Shown here: positions 17,501 to 24,882 of the stretch, piece after piece | Position numbering within the stretch: position 1 is the stretch's first letter | Layout: the number at the start of each line of letters is the position of its first letter | DNA from: Micromonospora costi | Lineage (GTDB): Bacteria; Actinomycetota; Actinomycetes; Mycobacteriales; Micromonosporaceae | NCBI RefSeq assembly: GCF_003626655.1 | Contig: NZ_RBAN01000003.1 | Coordinates: forward strand, 124,001 to 188,000 | DNA: 64,000 nt | Reading direction: 5' to 3' | The notes under the pieces: model-generated | Seen by the model: only the letters and a program-made list of their open reading frames with translations | Databases searched by the model: none | Told to the model about the DNA's origin: nothing | Translations under genes and position numbers: made by a program

Positions 17501-19585
17501 CCCGAAGTCGTACAGCCAGATCCGGCCGTCGATGCGGTCCACCTCGTACGGGTGCTCGTCGATCACCCGCACACCGAGCGAGTGCAGCACCGGGAGCACG
17601 GCGGAGAGCATCATCGGCTCGCCGTACCGGTACACCTTGAACCGGACGTCCATCGTCTCGTCCACGTCGGTGCCCGGCACGCGCGCGCCCGCCCGGGGCG
17701 CGAGCTGCTTGCGGAACAGGTGCATCTCCAGCTGGCCGGGCTCCTCCAGGAGCTCCAGCTTCGCCAGGTCCTTCATGGCCTCGTACGGCGTGTGGCCGTC
17801 CTTGTAGCCTTCCGGGAACGCGTCGGCGTACCGGGCGAACAGGTGCTTGGCCTGCTCGTCGCCGAGCTTGCGCTCCAGCACCAGCCGGTAGTCGTCGTCC
17901 CAGAGGCGCGTCGCGTCGGCCAGCTCCTCGGCGAGCAGGTCGGCGTCCACGTCGCCGGGCGGGTTGGTCGGGTCGGTGCGGACGATGAAGTGCACCCGCG
18001 CGAGCATCGACTCGGTGACCCGGGTCGTGTAGTCCACCCCGACACCGTTCAGCTCGCGCAGCAGGATGTCCTGCATCCGCAGCCGGTTCTGGGTGGTGAA
18101 CCGGTCGCGGGGCAGGTAGATCAGGCACGAGATGAACCGGCCGTACGCGTCCTTGCGCAGGAAGACCCGCAGCTGCCGGCGGCCCGCCATGCGCAGCACG
18201 CCGATCACCGCGTGGTACAGGTCGTCGGTCTTGATCTGGAACAGCTCGTCGCGCGGGTACGTCTCCAGGATCTGGAGCAGGTCCTTCCCGGAGTGGCTGC
18301 GCTGGCTCAGGCCGGAGCGCTCCAGCACCTCGGCGACCTTGCGGCGCACCACCGGCAGCTCCCGCACGCTGGTGCGGTACGCCGCCGTGGAGAACAACCC
18401 GAGGAACCGGCGCTCCCCGATCACCTGGCCGGCCTCGTCGAACACCTTGAAGCCGATGTAGTCCAGGTACGCCGAGCGGTGCACGGTGGCGCGCGAGTTG
18501 GCCTTCGTGATGATCAGCAGGCGCTTCTCGAGCACCTTCTCGTGCGCCTCGGGGGTCATCGACGACAGCGTCCGCGCCTCCGGCGAGTCCTGCCGCAGGA
18601 TGCCGAGCCCGGTGCCGAGCACCGCCTCCAGCGCCTGACCGCCCTCGGGCGTACCGACCAGCCGGTACTCCCGGTAGCCGAGGAACGTGAAGTGGTCCTG
18701 GGCGAGCCACCGGAGCAGCTCCACCGAGTCGGTGATGTCCTTCTCCGGCACCGGGGGCCGGTTGTCGCTGGTACGGGCGGCGGCCAGCTCGTCGGCGAGC
18801 GACAGGGCCCGCTGGCGCATCTTGGGCCAGTCCTCCACCGCCTCCCGGACGTCGGTGAGGACCCGCTGGAGTTCGCGGCGGAGTCGGTCCCGTTCCGCGG
18901 CGTCACGGACCGGGTCGATCTCGATCCGCATCCAACTTTCGACCAGGTCACCGGCGATGGCGTCGTCGGGCTCGACGTCCGCGGCGACCTCGGTCAGCCG
19001 GCCCAGCGGCTCGCGCCGCACCACCACGAGCGGGTGGACCAGCAGGTGCACGTCGAGGTGGTACGAGTTGAGCAGCGCGGTGACCGAATCGACCAAAAAG
19101 GGCATATCGTCGACGACGATCTCGATCACCGTGTGGTGCTGCTCGGCGTCCGGCTCGTGAATCCGCAGCTTCAACTCGCCCGGCACCCGCTGCTGCGCCA
19201 GATCACGGTGCGCGCGGGCCGCGTCGAGCATCTCCTCCGCGGTGAAGCCGATCAGCTCCTCGTCCGGCGCGAACCGCCAGAAGCGGCTGACCAGTGTCGC
19301 CGCGTCCTGGTCGTCCCCGGCGAGCGCGACGGCCTGGGCCACCAGACGCTCGGCGTTGGGTACGGGCTCGTCGAGCTCGGCCTCCTCCACGTCGTCGGCC
19401 AGCGCCTCTGCTGGCAGGCCGAGATCGTAGATGGTGTCGATGCTCGACCCGGTCAACCCGGTCACGCCCGTGTCGAGCCGGCCGTAGCCGTCGCCGTCGG
19501 TCGCCGAATCGAAGCTGTCGTCGTTCCGGCCGGTGTCATCCTGCCGGAGGTCGGGTTCCGGTTTGATCGCCGGACGCCGGTCCAT
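14525..19585 (-). CDS. gdh: NAD-specific glutamate dehydrogenase, 180-kDa class
   Basis: A giant enzyme of about 1686 residues that oxidatively deaminates glutamate to 2-oxoglutarate with NAD. The length and the conserved catalytic stretch GPVARGGLRWSDRREDFRTE followed by KAQMVKNTVIVPVGAKGGF identify the large GDH class first described in Streptomyces. The N-terminal half (about 1-700) holds ACT-like regulatory regions, the middle the catalytic dehydrogenase domain, and the C-terminal third a helical domain. The start is ATG 19585, eight bases after AGGGGAG; the in-frame GTG 19594 overlaps that site. The gene stands alone, divergent from a penicillin-binding protein gene across 289 bp and ending against the sortase terminator. 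Confidence 0.95.
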   Translation of the reverse strand: MDRRPAIKPEPDLRQDDTGRNDDSFDSATDGDGYGRLDTGVTGLTGSSIDTIYDLGLPAEALADDVEEAELDEPVPNAERLVAQAVALAGDDQDAATLVSRFWRFAPDEELIGFTAEEMLDAARAHRDLAQQRVPGELKLRIHEPDAEQHHTVIEIVVDDMPFLVDSVTALLNSYHLDVHLLVHPLVVVRREPLGRLTEVAADVEPDDAIAGDLVESWMRIEIDPVRDAAERDRLRRELQRVLTDVREAVEDWPKMRQRALSLADELAAARTSDNRPPVPEKDITDSVELLRWLAQDHFTFLGYREYRLVGTPEGGQALEAVLGTGLGILRQDSPEARTLSSMTPEAHEKVLEKRLLIITKANSRATVHRSAYLDYIGFKVFDEAGQVIGERRFLGLFSTAAYRTSVRELPVVRRKVAEVLERSGLSQRSHSGKDLLQILETYPRDELFQIKTDDLYHAVIGVLRMAGRRQLRVFLRKDAYGRFISCLIYLPRDRFTTQNRLRMQDILLRELNGVGVDYTTRVTESMLARVHFIVRTDPTNPPGDVDADLLAEELADATRLWDDDYRLVLERKLGDEQAKHLFARYADAFPEGYKDGHTPYEAMKDLAKLELLEEPGQLEMHLFRKQLAPRAGARVPGTDVDETMDVRFKVYRYGEPMMLSAVLPVLHSLGVRVIDEHPYEVDRIDGRIWLYDFGLQLSEGHQELAEVRPHVENAFAAAWRGEAEVDRFNELVLRAGLTWRQVVVLRAYAKYLRQAGTVFSQDYMEQTFIAYPRIAELLVQLFETRFVPGGADADERQRRSAELVDTIREALDDVASLDQDRILRAYLTLIQATLRTSFYQRREDGRPKSYVAFKLDPQAIPDLPAPRPKFEIFVYSPRFEGVHLRFGPVARGGLRWSDRREDFRTEVLGLVKAQMVKNTVIVPVGAKGGFVLKQKPGDRDEAVICYKEFVSGLLDVTDNIVGGQIVPPEDVVRHDGDDPYMVVAADKGTATFSDIANEISQAHNFWLGDAFASGGSAGYDHKKMGITARGAWESVKRHFRELGHDTQTEDFTVVGVGDMSGDVFGNGMLLSEHIRLVAAFDHRHIFLDPDPDSATSYAERKRLFEMTRSSWEDYNPELISPGGGVFARTAKSIPVSPQVRARLGLDDDVDQISPQELMRAILTAPVDLFWNGGIGTYVKASSQTNAEVGDKSNDAIRVDGKSLRCRVVGEGGNLGFTQLGRIEYALTGGRIYTDFIDNAAGVDTSDHEVNIKILLNTAVADGELTTAERDELLAEMTDEVAHLVLRDNYDQARAINNAQAQAASLLPVHRRMINDLERSGALDRALEALPPDEELAVRIESGLTAPEFAVLLAYVKIVLERDILADGLADEEWTTDVLVNYFPTPMRERFADRMARHRLRRDIVTTVLVNEAINRGGISFVFRVVEETAASAADVLRAYVVVREVFGLRELWDAVERLDNKVEPELQTAVYLDTRRLLDRAVRWLVTNRRSPIDVPAEITRLRSGVARLLPGLEDLFYGSEREAITAHIDSMAGRGLPRELAEQATRLMYSFGLLDVVETAASRGRDVGEVAPVYFVLSDLFRVDALLSKISLLPREDRWQTLARMALRYDLYAALAALTAEVLDSTPENLSPQERVQQWEQSNATSIHRTRRAMGEFDESRADLAALSVLLRQIRTLVRTSAAA

Positions 19586-19874
19586 CGGTGCCACTCCCCT
19601 CGACCCACAGCGTTGTGGGTCACTCTGCCGCCCAGCCTAGGCCCTGCCGGTCTGCACCTTGGCCGGCGGACCACGGGCCGGACGTCCGGATCGGGACTTT
19701 GTCCTTTCACCCGTTGCGGGTCCGAGGTTGGCCGCCTGCGGTGTACCCCGCCACGCGATGTTCATCACACTGTCGCGGGTCCGTCTTTCGGCACGTCGGA
19801 CCCCAGGTGGGGACGATGGGGACGGCGTTCGCGTACTACCGTGAGGCAGCCCGAGATCGAAAGGGACCTGCTCC

Positions 19875-21839
19875 ATGCGCCTGTCGTACCCGCACCGCCC
19901 CGGCCGCACCCGTACCCCACGTCCGATCGCCCTCCTCGCCGTGACCGCCCTCGCCGCCGCCGCGCTCACCGCGTGCTCGGGCGACGACGGCCCGGAAGGC
20001 AGCGTGGACGCCTTCCTGGCCGGCTGGCGCTCCGGCGACCTGCAGGCGGTCGGCTTCATCGACCCGCAGGGCACCAAGCTGCCCGCGGACGAGGTGGCGC
20101 AGGAGCTCAAGGACCTCTCCGGAGAGCTGGCGGCCACCCCACCGGCACTCCGGCGACAGGGCGACGCGAAGGTCACCAAGGACATCGCGACCGCCACGAT
20201 CCACGTGGAGTGGACGCTGCCGGGCGACACCCGCTGGGGGTACGACCGCCCGGTGCGCCTGTCCCGCGGCGACGACGACCAGTGGCGGGTGATCTGGGAG
20301 CCGCAGCTGGTGCAGGAGAAGCTCACCGAGGGTGACCGCCTGGGGCTGCGCCGGGACGTGGGCTCCCGAGCCGGCGTGCTGGACGGCGCCGGCAAGCCCG
20401 TCGTGACACCCCGCCCGGTGGTACGGGTGGGCGTGCAGCCCGGCGAGGTGACCGACGTGAAGGGCCTGGTCAGCAAGCTCGACGCCGCCTTCAAGGCGAT
20501 CCGCCCGGCGCTGGTGCCGGCCGTCGACCTGTCCGATCTGCCCAAGCGCATCGCCGAGGGCGGCGAGGGGGACTTCGTCGAGGTGGTGACGCTGCGGGAC
20601 GAGGCGTACCGGCAGATCAAGTCGCGCATCTACGACCTTCCCGGCACCAAGTTCCGCTCCGAGAAGCTGGACCTCGCGCCCACCCGCGAGTTCGCCCGGG
20701 CGCTGCTCGGCTCGGTCGACCCGGCGCAGGCCGACGACCTGACCGCCCACCCGGACAAGTACACCGCCGGCGACCTCGTGGGCCACGGCGGGCTGCAGGG
20801 CCGCTACGACGACCGGCTGCGCGGCCGGCCCGGGCTGACGGTGCTCATCGAGCGTCCGGGCGAGGACGGCAAGCTGGTGCCGACCGGCACCGAGGTGTTC
20901 CACCGCGACCCCGAGCCGGGTCAGCCGCTCAAGACCACCCTCGACGTCGCCACCCAGAACGCGGCCGACAACGCGCTGCGCGACGAGAAGCGACGGGCCG
21001 CCCTGGTGGCGGTACGGATCAGCGACGGCGCGGTGCTCGCCGCGGCGAACGGCCCCGGGCCGGCCGGGGAGAACCTCGCCTTCACCGCCCAGGTCCCGCC
21101 CGGGTCGACGTTCAAGATGGTCACCGCGCTGGGTCTGCTCGACAAGGGCGCCGTCACCCCGACCACCCCGGTCGACTGCCCGAAGACCTTCACCGTGGAC
21201 GGCCGGTCGTTCAAGAACTCCGACAACTTCGCGCTCGGCTCGGTGCCCTTCCGTACGGACTTCGCCAAGTCCTGCAACACCGCCTTCGCCTCCCTGGCGC
21301 CGAAGCTGGGCGCCGACGGGCTGGCCGCCGCCGGCCGGTCCCTCGGCCTGGAGGGCCAGTGGGACCTCGGCGTGGACGCGTTCACCGGCAAGGTCTCGGT
21401 GAACGGCTCGCCGGCCGAGCAGGCCGCCGCCGCCTTCGGGCAGGGCACCACGGTGGTCAGCCCGCTGGCCATGGCGGGCGCCACGGCGGCCGTCGCCCGG
21501 GGCCGTTTCGAGCAGCCCAAGCTGCTGCTGGACCCGGCGCCCGCCAAGCCCGCCCCGGCAGGGCCCGAACTCAAGGCCGAGTCGGTCGACGCGGTGCGGG
21601 CCATGATGCGCGAGGTGGTGACCACGGGCACCGGCACGGCCCTCAAGGACGTGCCCGGCAAGCCGGTCTACGGCAAGACCGGCACCGCCGAGTACGACAA
21701 CAACCCCGCGCACACCCACGCCTGGTTCGTGGGCTGGCAGGGCGACATCGCGTTCGCCGTGTTCGTGGAGGAGGGCGGAGCCAGCACGGCCACCGCCGTC
21801 CCGGTCGCGGAACGGTTCCTCCGCGCCCTCTCCCGCTGA
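19875..21839 (+). CDS. Class B penicillin-binding protein, lipoprotein with MecA-type N-terminal domain
   Basis: A 654-residue peptidoglycan DD-transpeptidase exported to the outer face of the membrane. The N-terminal signal ends in the lipobox LTAC with lipid-bearing Cys34, so it is a lipoprotein rather than a single-pass protein. Residues about 40-150 resemble the NTF2-like MecA_N domain, then a PBP dimer domain, and the transpeptidase domain occupies about 340-650. Active-site motifs are complete: S411-T-F-K, S466-C-N and K601-T-G. The ATG 19875 follows GGGACC rather than a strong ribosome site. It is monocistronic and followed within 20 bp by a palindrome cluster. Confidence 0.93.
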   Translation: MRLSYPHRPGRTRTPRPIALLAVTALAAAALTACSGDDGPEGSVDAFLAGWRSGDLQAVGFIDPQGTKLPADEVAQELKDLSGELAATPPALRRQGDAKVTKDIATATIHVEWTLPGDTRWGYDRPVRLSRGDDDQWRVIWEPQLVQEKLTEGDRLGLRRDVGSRAGVLDGAGKPVVTPRPVVRVGVQPGEVTDVKGLVSKLDAAFKAIRPALVPAVDLSDLPKRIAEGGEGDFVEVVTLRDEAYRQIKSRIYDLPGTKFRSEKLDLAPTREFARALLGSVDPAQADDLTAHPDKYTAGDLVGHGGLQGRYDDRLRGRPGLTVLIERPGEDGKLVPTGTEVFHRDPEPGQPLKTTLDVATQNAADNALRDEKRRAALVAVRISDGAVLAAANGPGPAGENLAFTAQVPPGSTFKMVTALGLLDKGAVTPTTPVDCPKTFTVDGRSFKNSDNFALGSVPFRTDFAKSCNTAFASLAPKLGADGLAAAGRSLGLEGQWDLGVDAFTGKVSVNGSPAEQAAAAFGQGTTVVSPLAMAGATAAVARGRFEQPKLLLDPAPAKPAPAGPELKAESVDAVRAMMREVVTTGTGTALKDVPGKPVYGKTGTAEYDNNPAHTHAWFVGWQGDIAFAVFVEEGGASTATAVPVAERFLRALSR

Positions 21840-21858
21840 CCCACCCCGCCCGGCGGGT

Positions 21859-21917
21859 TGATCGACTCCGTTCCGTCGATGTGGCGGTGTCCTGAGCGCC
21901 GGGACACCGCCACATCG
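21859..21917. repeat. TGATCGACTCC-family palindrome, copy A
   Basis: A 34-base arm at 21859-21892 starts TGATCGACTCC and ends GGCGGTGTCC; its inner 16 bases are perfectly complementary to 21902-21917. Copies B (22137-22213) and C (47130-47207) have arms of the same length and layout. It starts 20 bp after the penicillin-binding protein stop. Confidence 0.75.
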
Positions 21918-21977
21918 GCGAGCAGCACGCTCACCGACGCCCCGGCCCTACCGAGGGCGGCAGACGTCAGTCGCGCA

Positions 21978-22244
21978 CTGTCGAGCTGCCCCAGAAATGG
22001 GGCGGACCGGTGGGCCTCTCCCGGCTCCCGCTCTCTCCCCGCCTTTCGCTAGCTCCCTCCGCTAGCTCCCCGGCTCCCGCTCTCTCCCGGGGCTCCCGCC
22101 CGGAAACGATCGCTGATGCTGGAGCGAGGCTCCGGTTGATCGACTCCACTTCCCTGAAGTCGGGGTGTCACGGCCCTGAGAACACCGCAACTTCCCGGAA
22201 CCGGAGTGGATCATGCATGCCCCATATCTGGGGCAGCTCGACAG
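21978..22244. repeat. 267-bp segment bounded by 26-bp inverted repeats
   Basis: Arms 21978-22003 and 22219-22244 are reverse complements with one mismatch in 26. Each arm also contains its own short hairpin, GCCCCA/TGGGGC. The segment has no coding capacity and contains copy B of the TGATCGACTCC repeat. Terminal inverted repeats around a short non-coding core recall a MITE, but no target-site duplication was established. Confidence 0.6.
22137..22213. repeat. TGATCGACTCC-family palindrome, copy B
   Basis: Arms of 34 bases at 22137-22170 and 22180-22213 are complementary at 25 of 34 positions. Both arms match the arm of copy A in the TGATC-ACTCC and GGTGT blocks. Confidence 0.7.
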
Positions 22245-22413
22245 GGCGGCACAGGCACCGCCAACCCCGAGCGAGGGCGCCGCGCCTGGCCGGCGGCCGG
22301 GCTGGCCGCTCCGGAGCGGTCCCCGCCACGGACCGCAGACGGCCCGATCAGTGATCAGGGCCGGCCAGGGACTGCGGAGCAGCCAGTCAGCGACGGAAGC
22401 CGGTCAGGGGCGG

Positions 22414-23694
22414 TCAGGCGAAGCCGGCGGCGGAGCGCGGGCTGTCGTCGTCCGACGGCGGCTCGCTCGCCTCCGGCGCGGCCTCGTCGGACGGCGCCGG
22501 CGATCGGCGGAGCCGGCCCGGGCCGGCGGACGCGGGCGGCCCGACCGGCTCCAGCCCGACCGGCTCCAGCCCGAGCGAGCCAACCGGCCCGAGCGCGCCA
22601 ACCGGAACACCCGCCGGCCCGGACGCACCCACCGGACCGGACCGGTCCGACACGGCGGACGGGGCGGCCGGATCGACCGGGCCGGCGGCGGGTACGGCGG
22701 GACGGCCGTTTCCGCGCCGCGGGGCGGGTGCGGGCGGCGGGGCTGTCGGGCCGGGAAGCAGCCGGGGCGGGACGGCCTCGGGCGCGGTCACCGGCGACAG
22801 GCCGGCCACCACGGTGTTGACGATCTCGGCGGCGTACGACCCGTCCGGGTCGTAGTCGGGGTCGAAGACGGTCAGCTCCACGCCCAGGCAGTGCGGGGTG
22901 TCCACGAGCCCGGCGAGCAGGATCTCCAGCTCGGCGAAGGCGATGCCGCCGGGGTCGGGCGCGTCCACCGCGGGCATCACCGCCGGGTCGAGCACGTCCA
23001 CGTCGATGTGCACCCAGTAGCCGGCGCAGTCGGCGAGCTGCTCGTGCGCCCACTGGGCGGTCCGGGCGGCGCCCTCGGCGCGCAGCGCCGGGACCGGCCG
23101 GGTGAGGATGCCGGCCGCCTGGAGGTCGAGCCGGTACTCGTCCTGGGCCCGGATGCCGAGGACCACGACGTCGATGTCCCGGAAGTACGGTCGCCGCCCC
23201 TCGATGGCCGCGAGGTCGGCCTGGCCGCGGCCGGTGACGAGGGCGAGGTCCTCCCCGGCGGCGGCGCCGACGTACGAGGCGTTGCCCGGGTGCCGGAAGT
23301 CGGAGTGACCGTCGACGAAGACGAGCCCGATCCGGCCGCCGACCGCCTCGCCGAGCCGGTGCATGGCCAGTGCCGACCCGAGCAGCACCGAGCAGTCCCC
23401 GCCCAGCACGAGGGGGAACTCGCCGCGGTCGATGATCGCGCCGATGCGGTCGGCCAGCGCCACCGAGTACCCGGAGATCTCCGGCGCGTGGCAGACCCCG
23501 TCGCCGGGCCGCCACTCGCCGGGGTCGTAGCGCGGCGGGGTGAGGCAACCGGCGTCGCGGGCGCGCAGGCGGGCCAGCAGGTCGTGGTCGCGCAGCGCGC
23601 CGGGCGCCTTGGCGCAGCCGGGGACCGAGCTGGGCGTGGGAGGGCGCAGGCCCAGGTTCGTCGGCGCGTCGAGGACGGCGATCCGGCGCATCAT
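22414..23694 (-). CDS. Arginase/agmatinase-family protein with long Pro/Gly/Ser tail
   Basis: A 426-residue ureohydrolase-fold protein. Residues 1 to about 305 form the family domain with the manganese-binding motifs DGHSDF (Asp128, His130, Asp132) and DVDVLDP (Asp231, Asp233). The first motif, normally GGDHS, reads GGDCS here, so the usual histidine ligand is Cys101. The enzyme may therefore hold an altered metal site or act on something other than arginine. From about 310 on the protein is a disordered Pro/Gly/Ser/Ala tail with repeated GPVG and LEPVG units; usual arginases end near 300-310. It is the last gene of a short minus-strand run behind the thioredoxin-TPR gene, 73 bp away. Specificity is unassigned. 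Confidence 0.8.
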   Translation of the reverse strand: MMRRIAVLDAPTNLGLRPPTPSSVPGCAKAPGALRDHDLLARLRARDAGCLTPPRYDPGEWRPGDGVCHAPEISGYSVALADRIGAIIDRGEFPLVLGGDCSVLLGSALAMHRLGEAVGGRIGLVFVDGHSDFRHPGNASYVGAAAGEDLALVTGRGQADLAAIEGRRPYFRDIDVVVLGIRAQDEYRLDLQAAGILTRPVPALRAEGAARTAQWAHEQLADCAGYWVHIDVDVLDPAVMPAVDAPDPGGIAFAELEILLAGLVDTPHCLGVELTVFDPDYDPDGSYAAEIVNTVVAGLSPVTAPEAVPPRLLPGPTAPPPAPAPRRGNGRPAVPAAGPVDPAAPSAVSDRSGPVGASGPAGVPVGALGPVGSLGLEPVGLEPVGPPASAGPGRLRRSPAPSDEAAPEASEPPSDDDSPRSAAGFA

Positions 23695-23767
23695 GGGCTC
23701 CCGTCCTCGAAGGTCGGGCGGGCCGGCCGTACGCCGGCCCGCGCTGGCGTCTTACGTGTTGGTTACC

Positions 23768-24676
23768 TCAGAACAGGGCGCTGGCCAGGGCCCGCCGCGC
23801 CGAGGCGACGGCCGGGTCCTCGGGACCGGCGATGGTGAAGAGGCCGATCAGATGCTGGCGTACCTTCTCCCGCTCGTCGCCGGCCGTGCGGCGCACCGCG
23901 TCGACGAGGCGCTTGTAGGCCTGCTCGGCCATCCCGCTGAGCACCTCGATGTCGGCGGCCAGCGTCTGCGCGTCCACGTCGTCGGGGTTGGCCTCGGCGG
24001 CGGCGAGCGCGGCCCGCGGGTCGACGCCGGCCACGCGGCGCGCCAGGCCGACCTGGGCAAGCCCGGCCTCGGCCGCGGCGTCCGCCGGCGAGTCGGCGAG
24101 GATCTTCCGGTACGCGCGCTCGGCGGCGTCCAGGTCACCGGTCATGAGGGCGTCGTCGGCCTCGTCGAGGCGTGGATCGCTCGGCGCGGCCACGCTGACG
24201 CCGCCGGCCTTGAGCACCGCCTGGATCCACTGCCGCAGCTGGGCCTCCGGCACCACGCCGGAGAAGGCGTCGACGGGCTGGCCGCCGACCACGGCGTACA
24301 CCATGGGGATGCCCTGCACCCGGAACATCTGCGCGATGCGCGGGTTGGTGTCCACATCGATCTTGGCGAGCACCCAGGCGCCGCCGCCCTCGACGGCCAG
24401 CCGCTCCAGCACCGGGGAGAGCTGCTTGCAGGGCTCACACCACTCGGCCCAGAAGTCGATCACCACGGGCGTGTTGAGCGAACGCTCCAGCACCTCGGAC
24501 TGGAAGGTCGCCTCGGTCACGTCGATGACGGTGACGGCGCCGCCGGTGGCGCCACCGGGCGCGCCGGCGGGGGGACCGGCCTGGACCGGGGTTGAGGTCG
24601 GGGCAGGGGTGCGCAGGGCGCTGAGGTCGACCGCGCCGCGCGTGAAGATCGACGAGGTGATCCGTGGGTCGCTCAT
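23768..24676 (-). CDS. Thioredoxin-TPR co-chaperone-like protein (CnoX/YbbN family)
   Basis: A 302-residue cytoplasmic protein. Residues 1-46 are a flexible Pro/Ala/Gly-rich leader, 47-155 a thioredoxin domain with the active-site motif WCEPC (Cys80, Cys83), and about 165-300 tetratricopeptide-like helices (DEADDALMTGDLDAAERAYRKIL). This is the YbbN/CnoX layout; E. coli CnoX protects substrates from oxidation and hands them to chaperones. Unlike the E. coli protein, both cysteines of the CxxC motif are kept, so redox activity is plausible. It starts at ATG 24676, 206 bp downstream of icmA on the same strand but beyond a palindrome that may end icmA transcription. Confidence 0.88.
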   Translation of the reverse strand: MSDPRITSSIFTRGAVDLSALRTPAPTSTPVQAGPPAGAPGGATGGAVTVIDVTEATFQSEVLERSLNTPVVIDFWAEWCEPCKQLSPVLERLAVEGGGAWVLAKIDVDTNPRIAQMFRVQGIPMVYAVVGGQPVDAFSGVVPEAQLRQWIQAVLKAGGVSVAAPSDPRLDEADDALMTGDLDAAERAYRKILADSPADAAAEAGLAQVGLARRVAGVDPRAALAAAEANPDDVDAQTLAADIEVLSGMAEQAYKRLVDAVRRTAGDEREKVRQHLIGLFTIAGPEDPAVASARRALASALF

Positions 24677-24785
24677 GGTTATCTAGTTTCGCACGGACGC
24701 CGCCGAACTCAGATCAACCGCGACGGCGACAGTTGCAGTTCTCACCCTGCTCATCCCGCCCCCGTGCGCCCCAGCGCCCCACCCC

Positions 24786-24858
24786 CGCGATCTTGCACTT
24801 TGTGCCCCGACATACGGCACGAATGCCACGAACCAGGGGCCGAAAGTGCAAGATCGCG
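24786..24858. repeat. Long palindrome (CGATCTTGCACTTT family), likely icmA terminator
   Basis: Perfect 16-bp arms at 24786-24801 and 24843-24858 enclose 41 bases that can pair further (GCCCC with GGGGC). It lies 24 bp past the icmA stop, before the CnoX-like gene. The arm sequence is AT-richer than its surroundings, unlike ordinary terminators here, which suggests a dispersed element. Confidence 0.7.
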
Positions 24859-24882
24859 AGGGGTGAGGGGCACCGCGGGAGA

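Larger units (their letters stand above)
21840..22413. other. 574-bp non-coding patch of dispersed palindromes
   Basis: No supported gene. The region holds two copies of a TGATCGACTCC-type repeat (21859-21917 and 22137-22213), a pair of 26-bp inverted repeats (21978-22003 and 22219-22244) that bracket one of them, and a 19-bp direct repeat (22021-22039 and 22070-22088). It separates the convergent penicillin-binding protein and arginase-like genes, so at least one hairpin probably serves as terminator. Confidence 0.7.

Noticed and set aside
19691..19706. DosR-like box CGGGACTTTGTCCT between the glutamate dehydrogenase and penicillin-binding protein genes
   Set aside because: The spacing between half sites is one base shorter than the DosR consensus and the flanks do not match, so it is probably chance.
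14516..20335. A 1939-codon open frame on the plus strand, antisense to glutamate dehydrogenase; similar long antisense frames at 1-1881, 2657-5755 and 38945-41149
   Set aside because: Very high GC makes stop codons rare in antisense frames. The translations are Arg/Pro/Gly/His-rich without domains, while the opposite frames encode well-known proteins. Only the 3' end of the last one (38945-39271) is a real gene.
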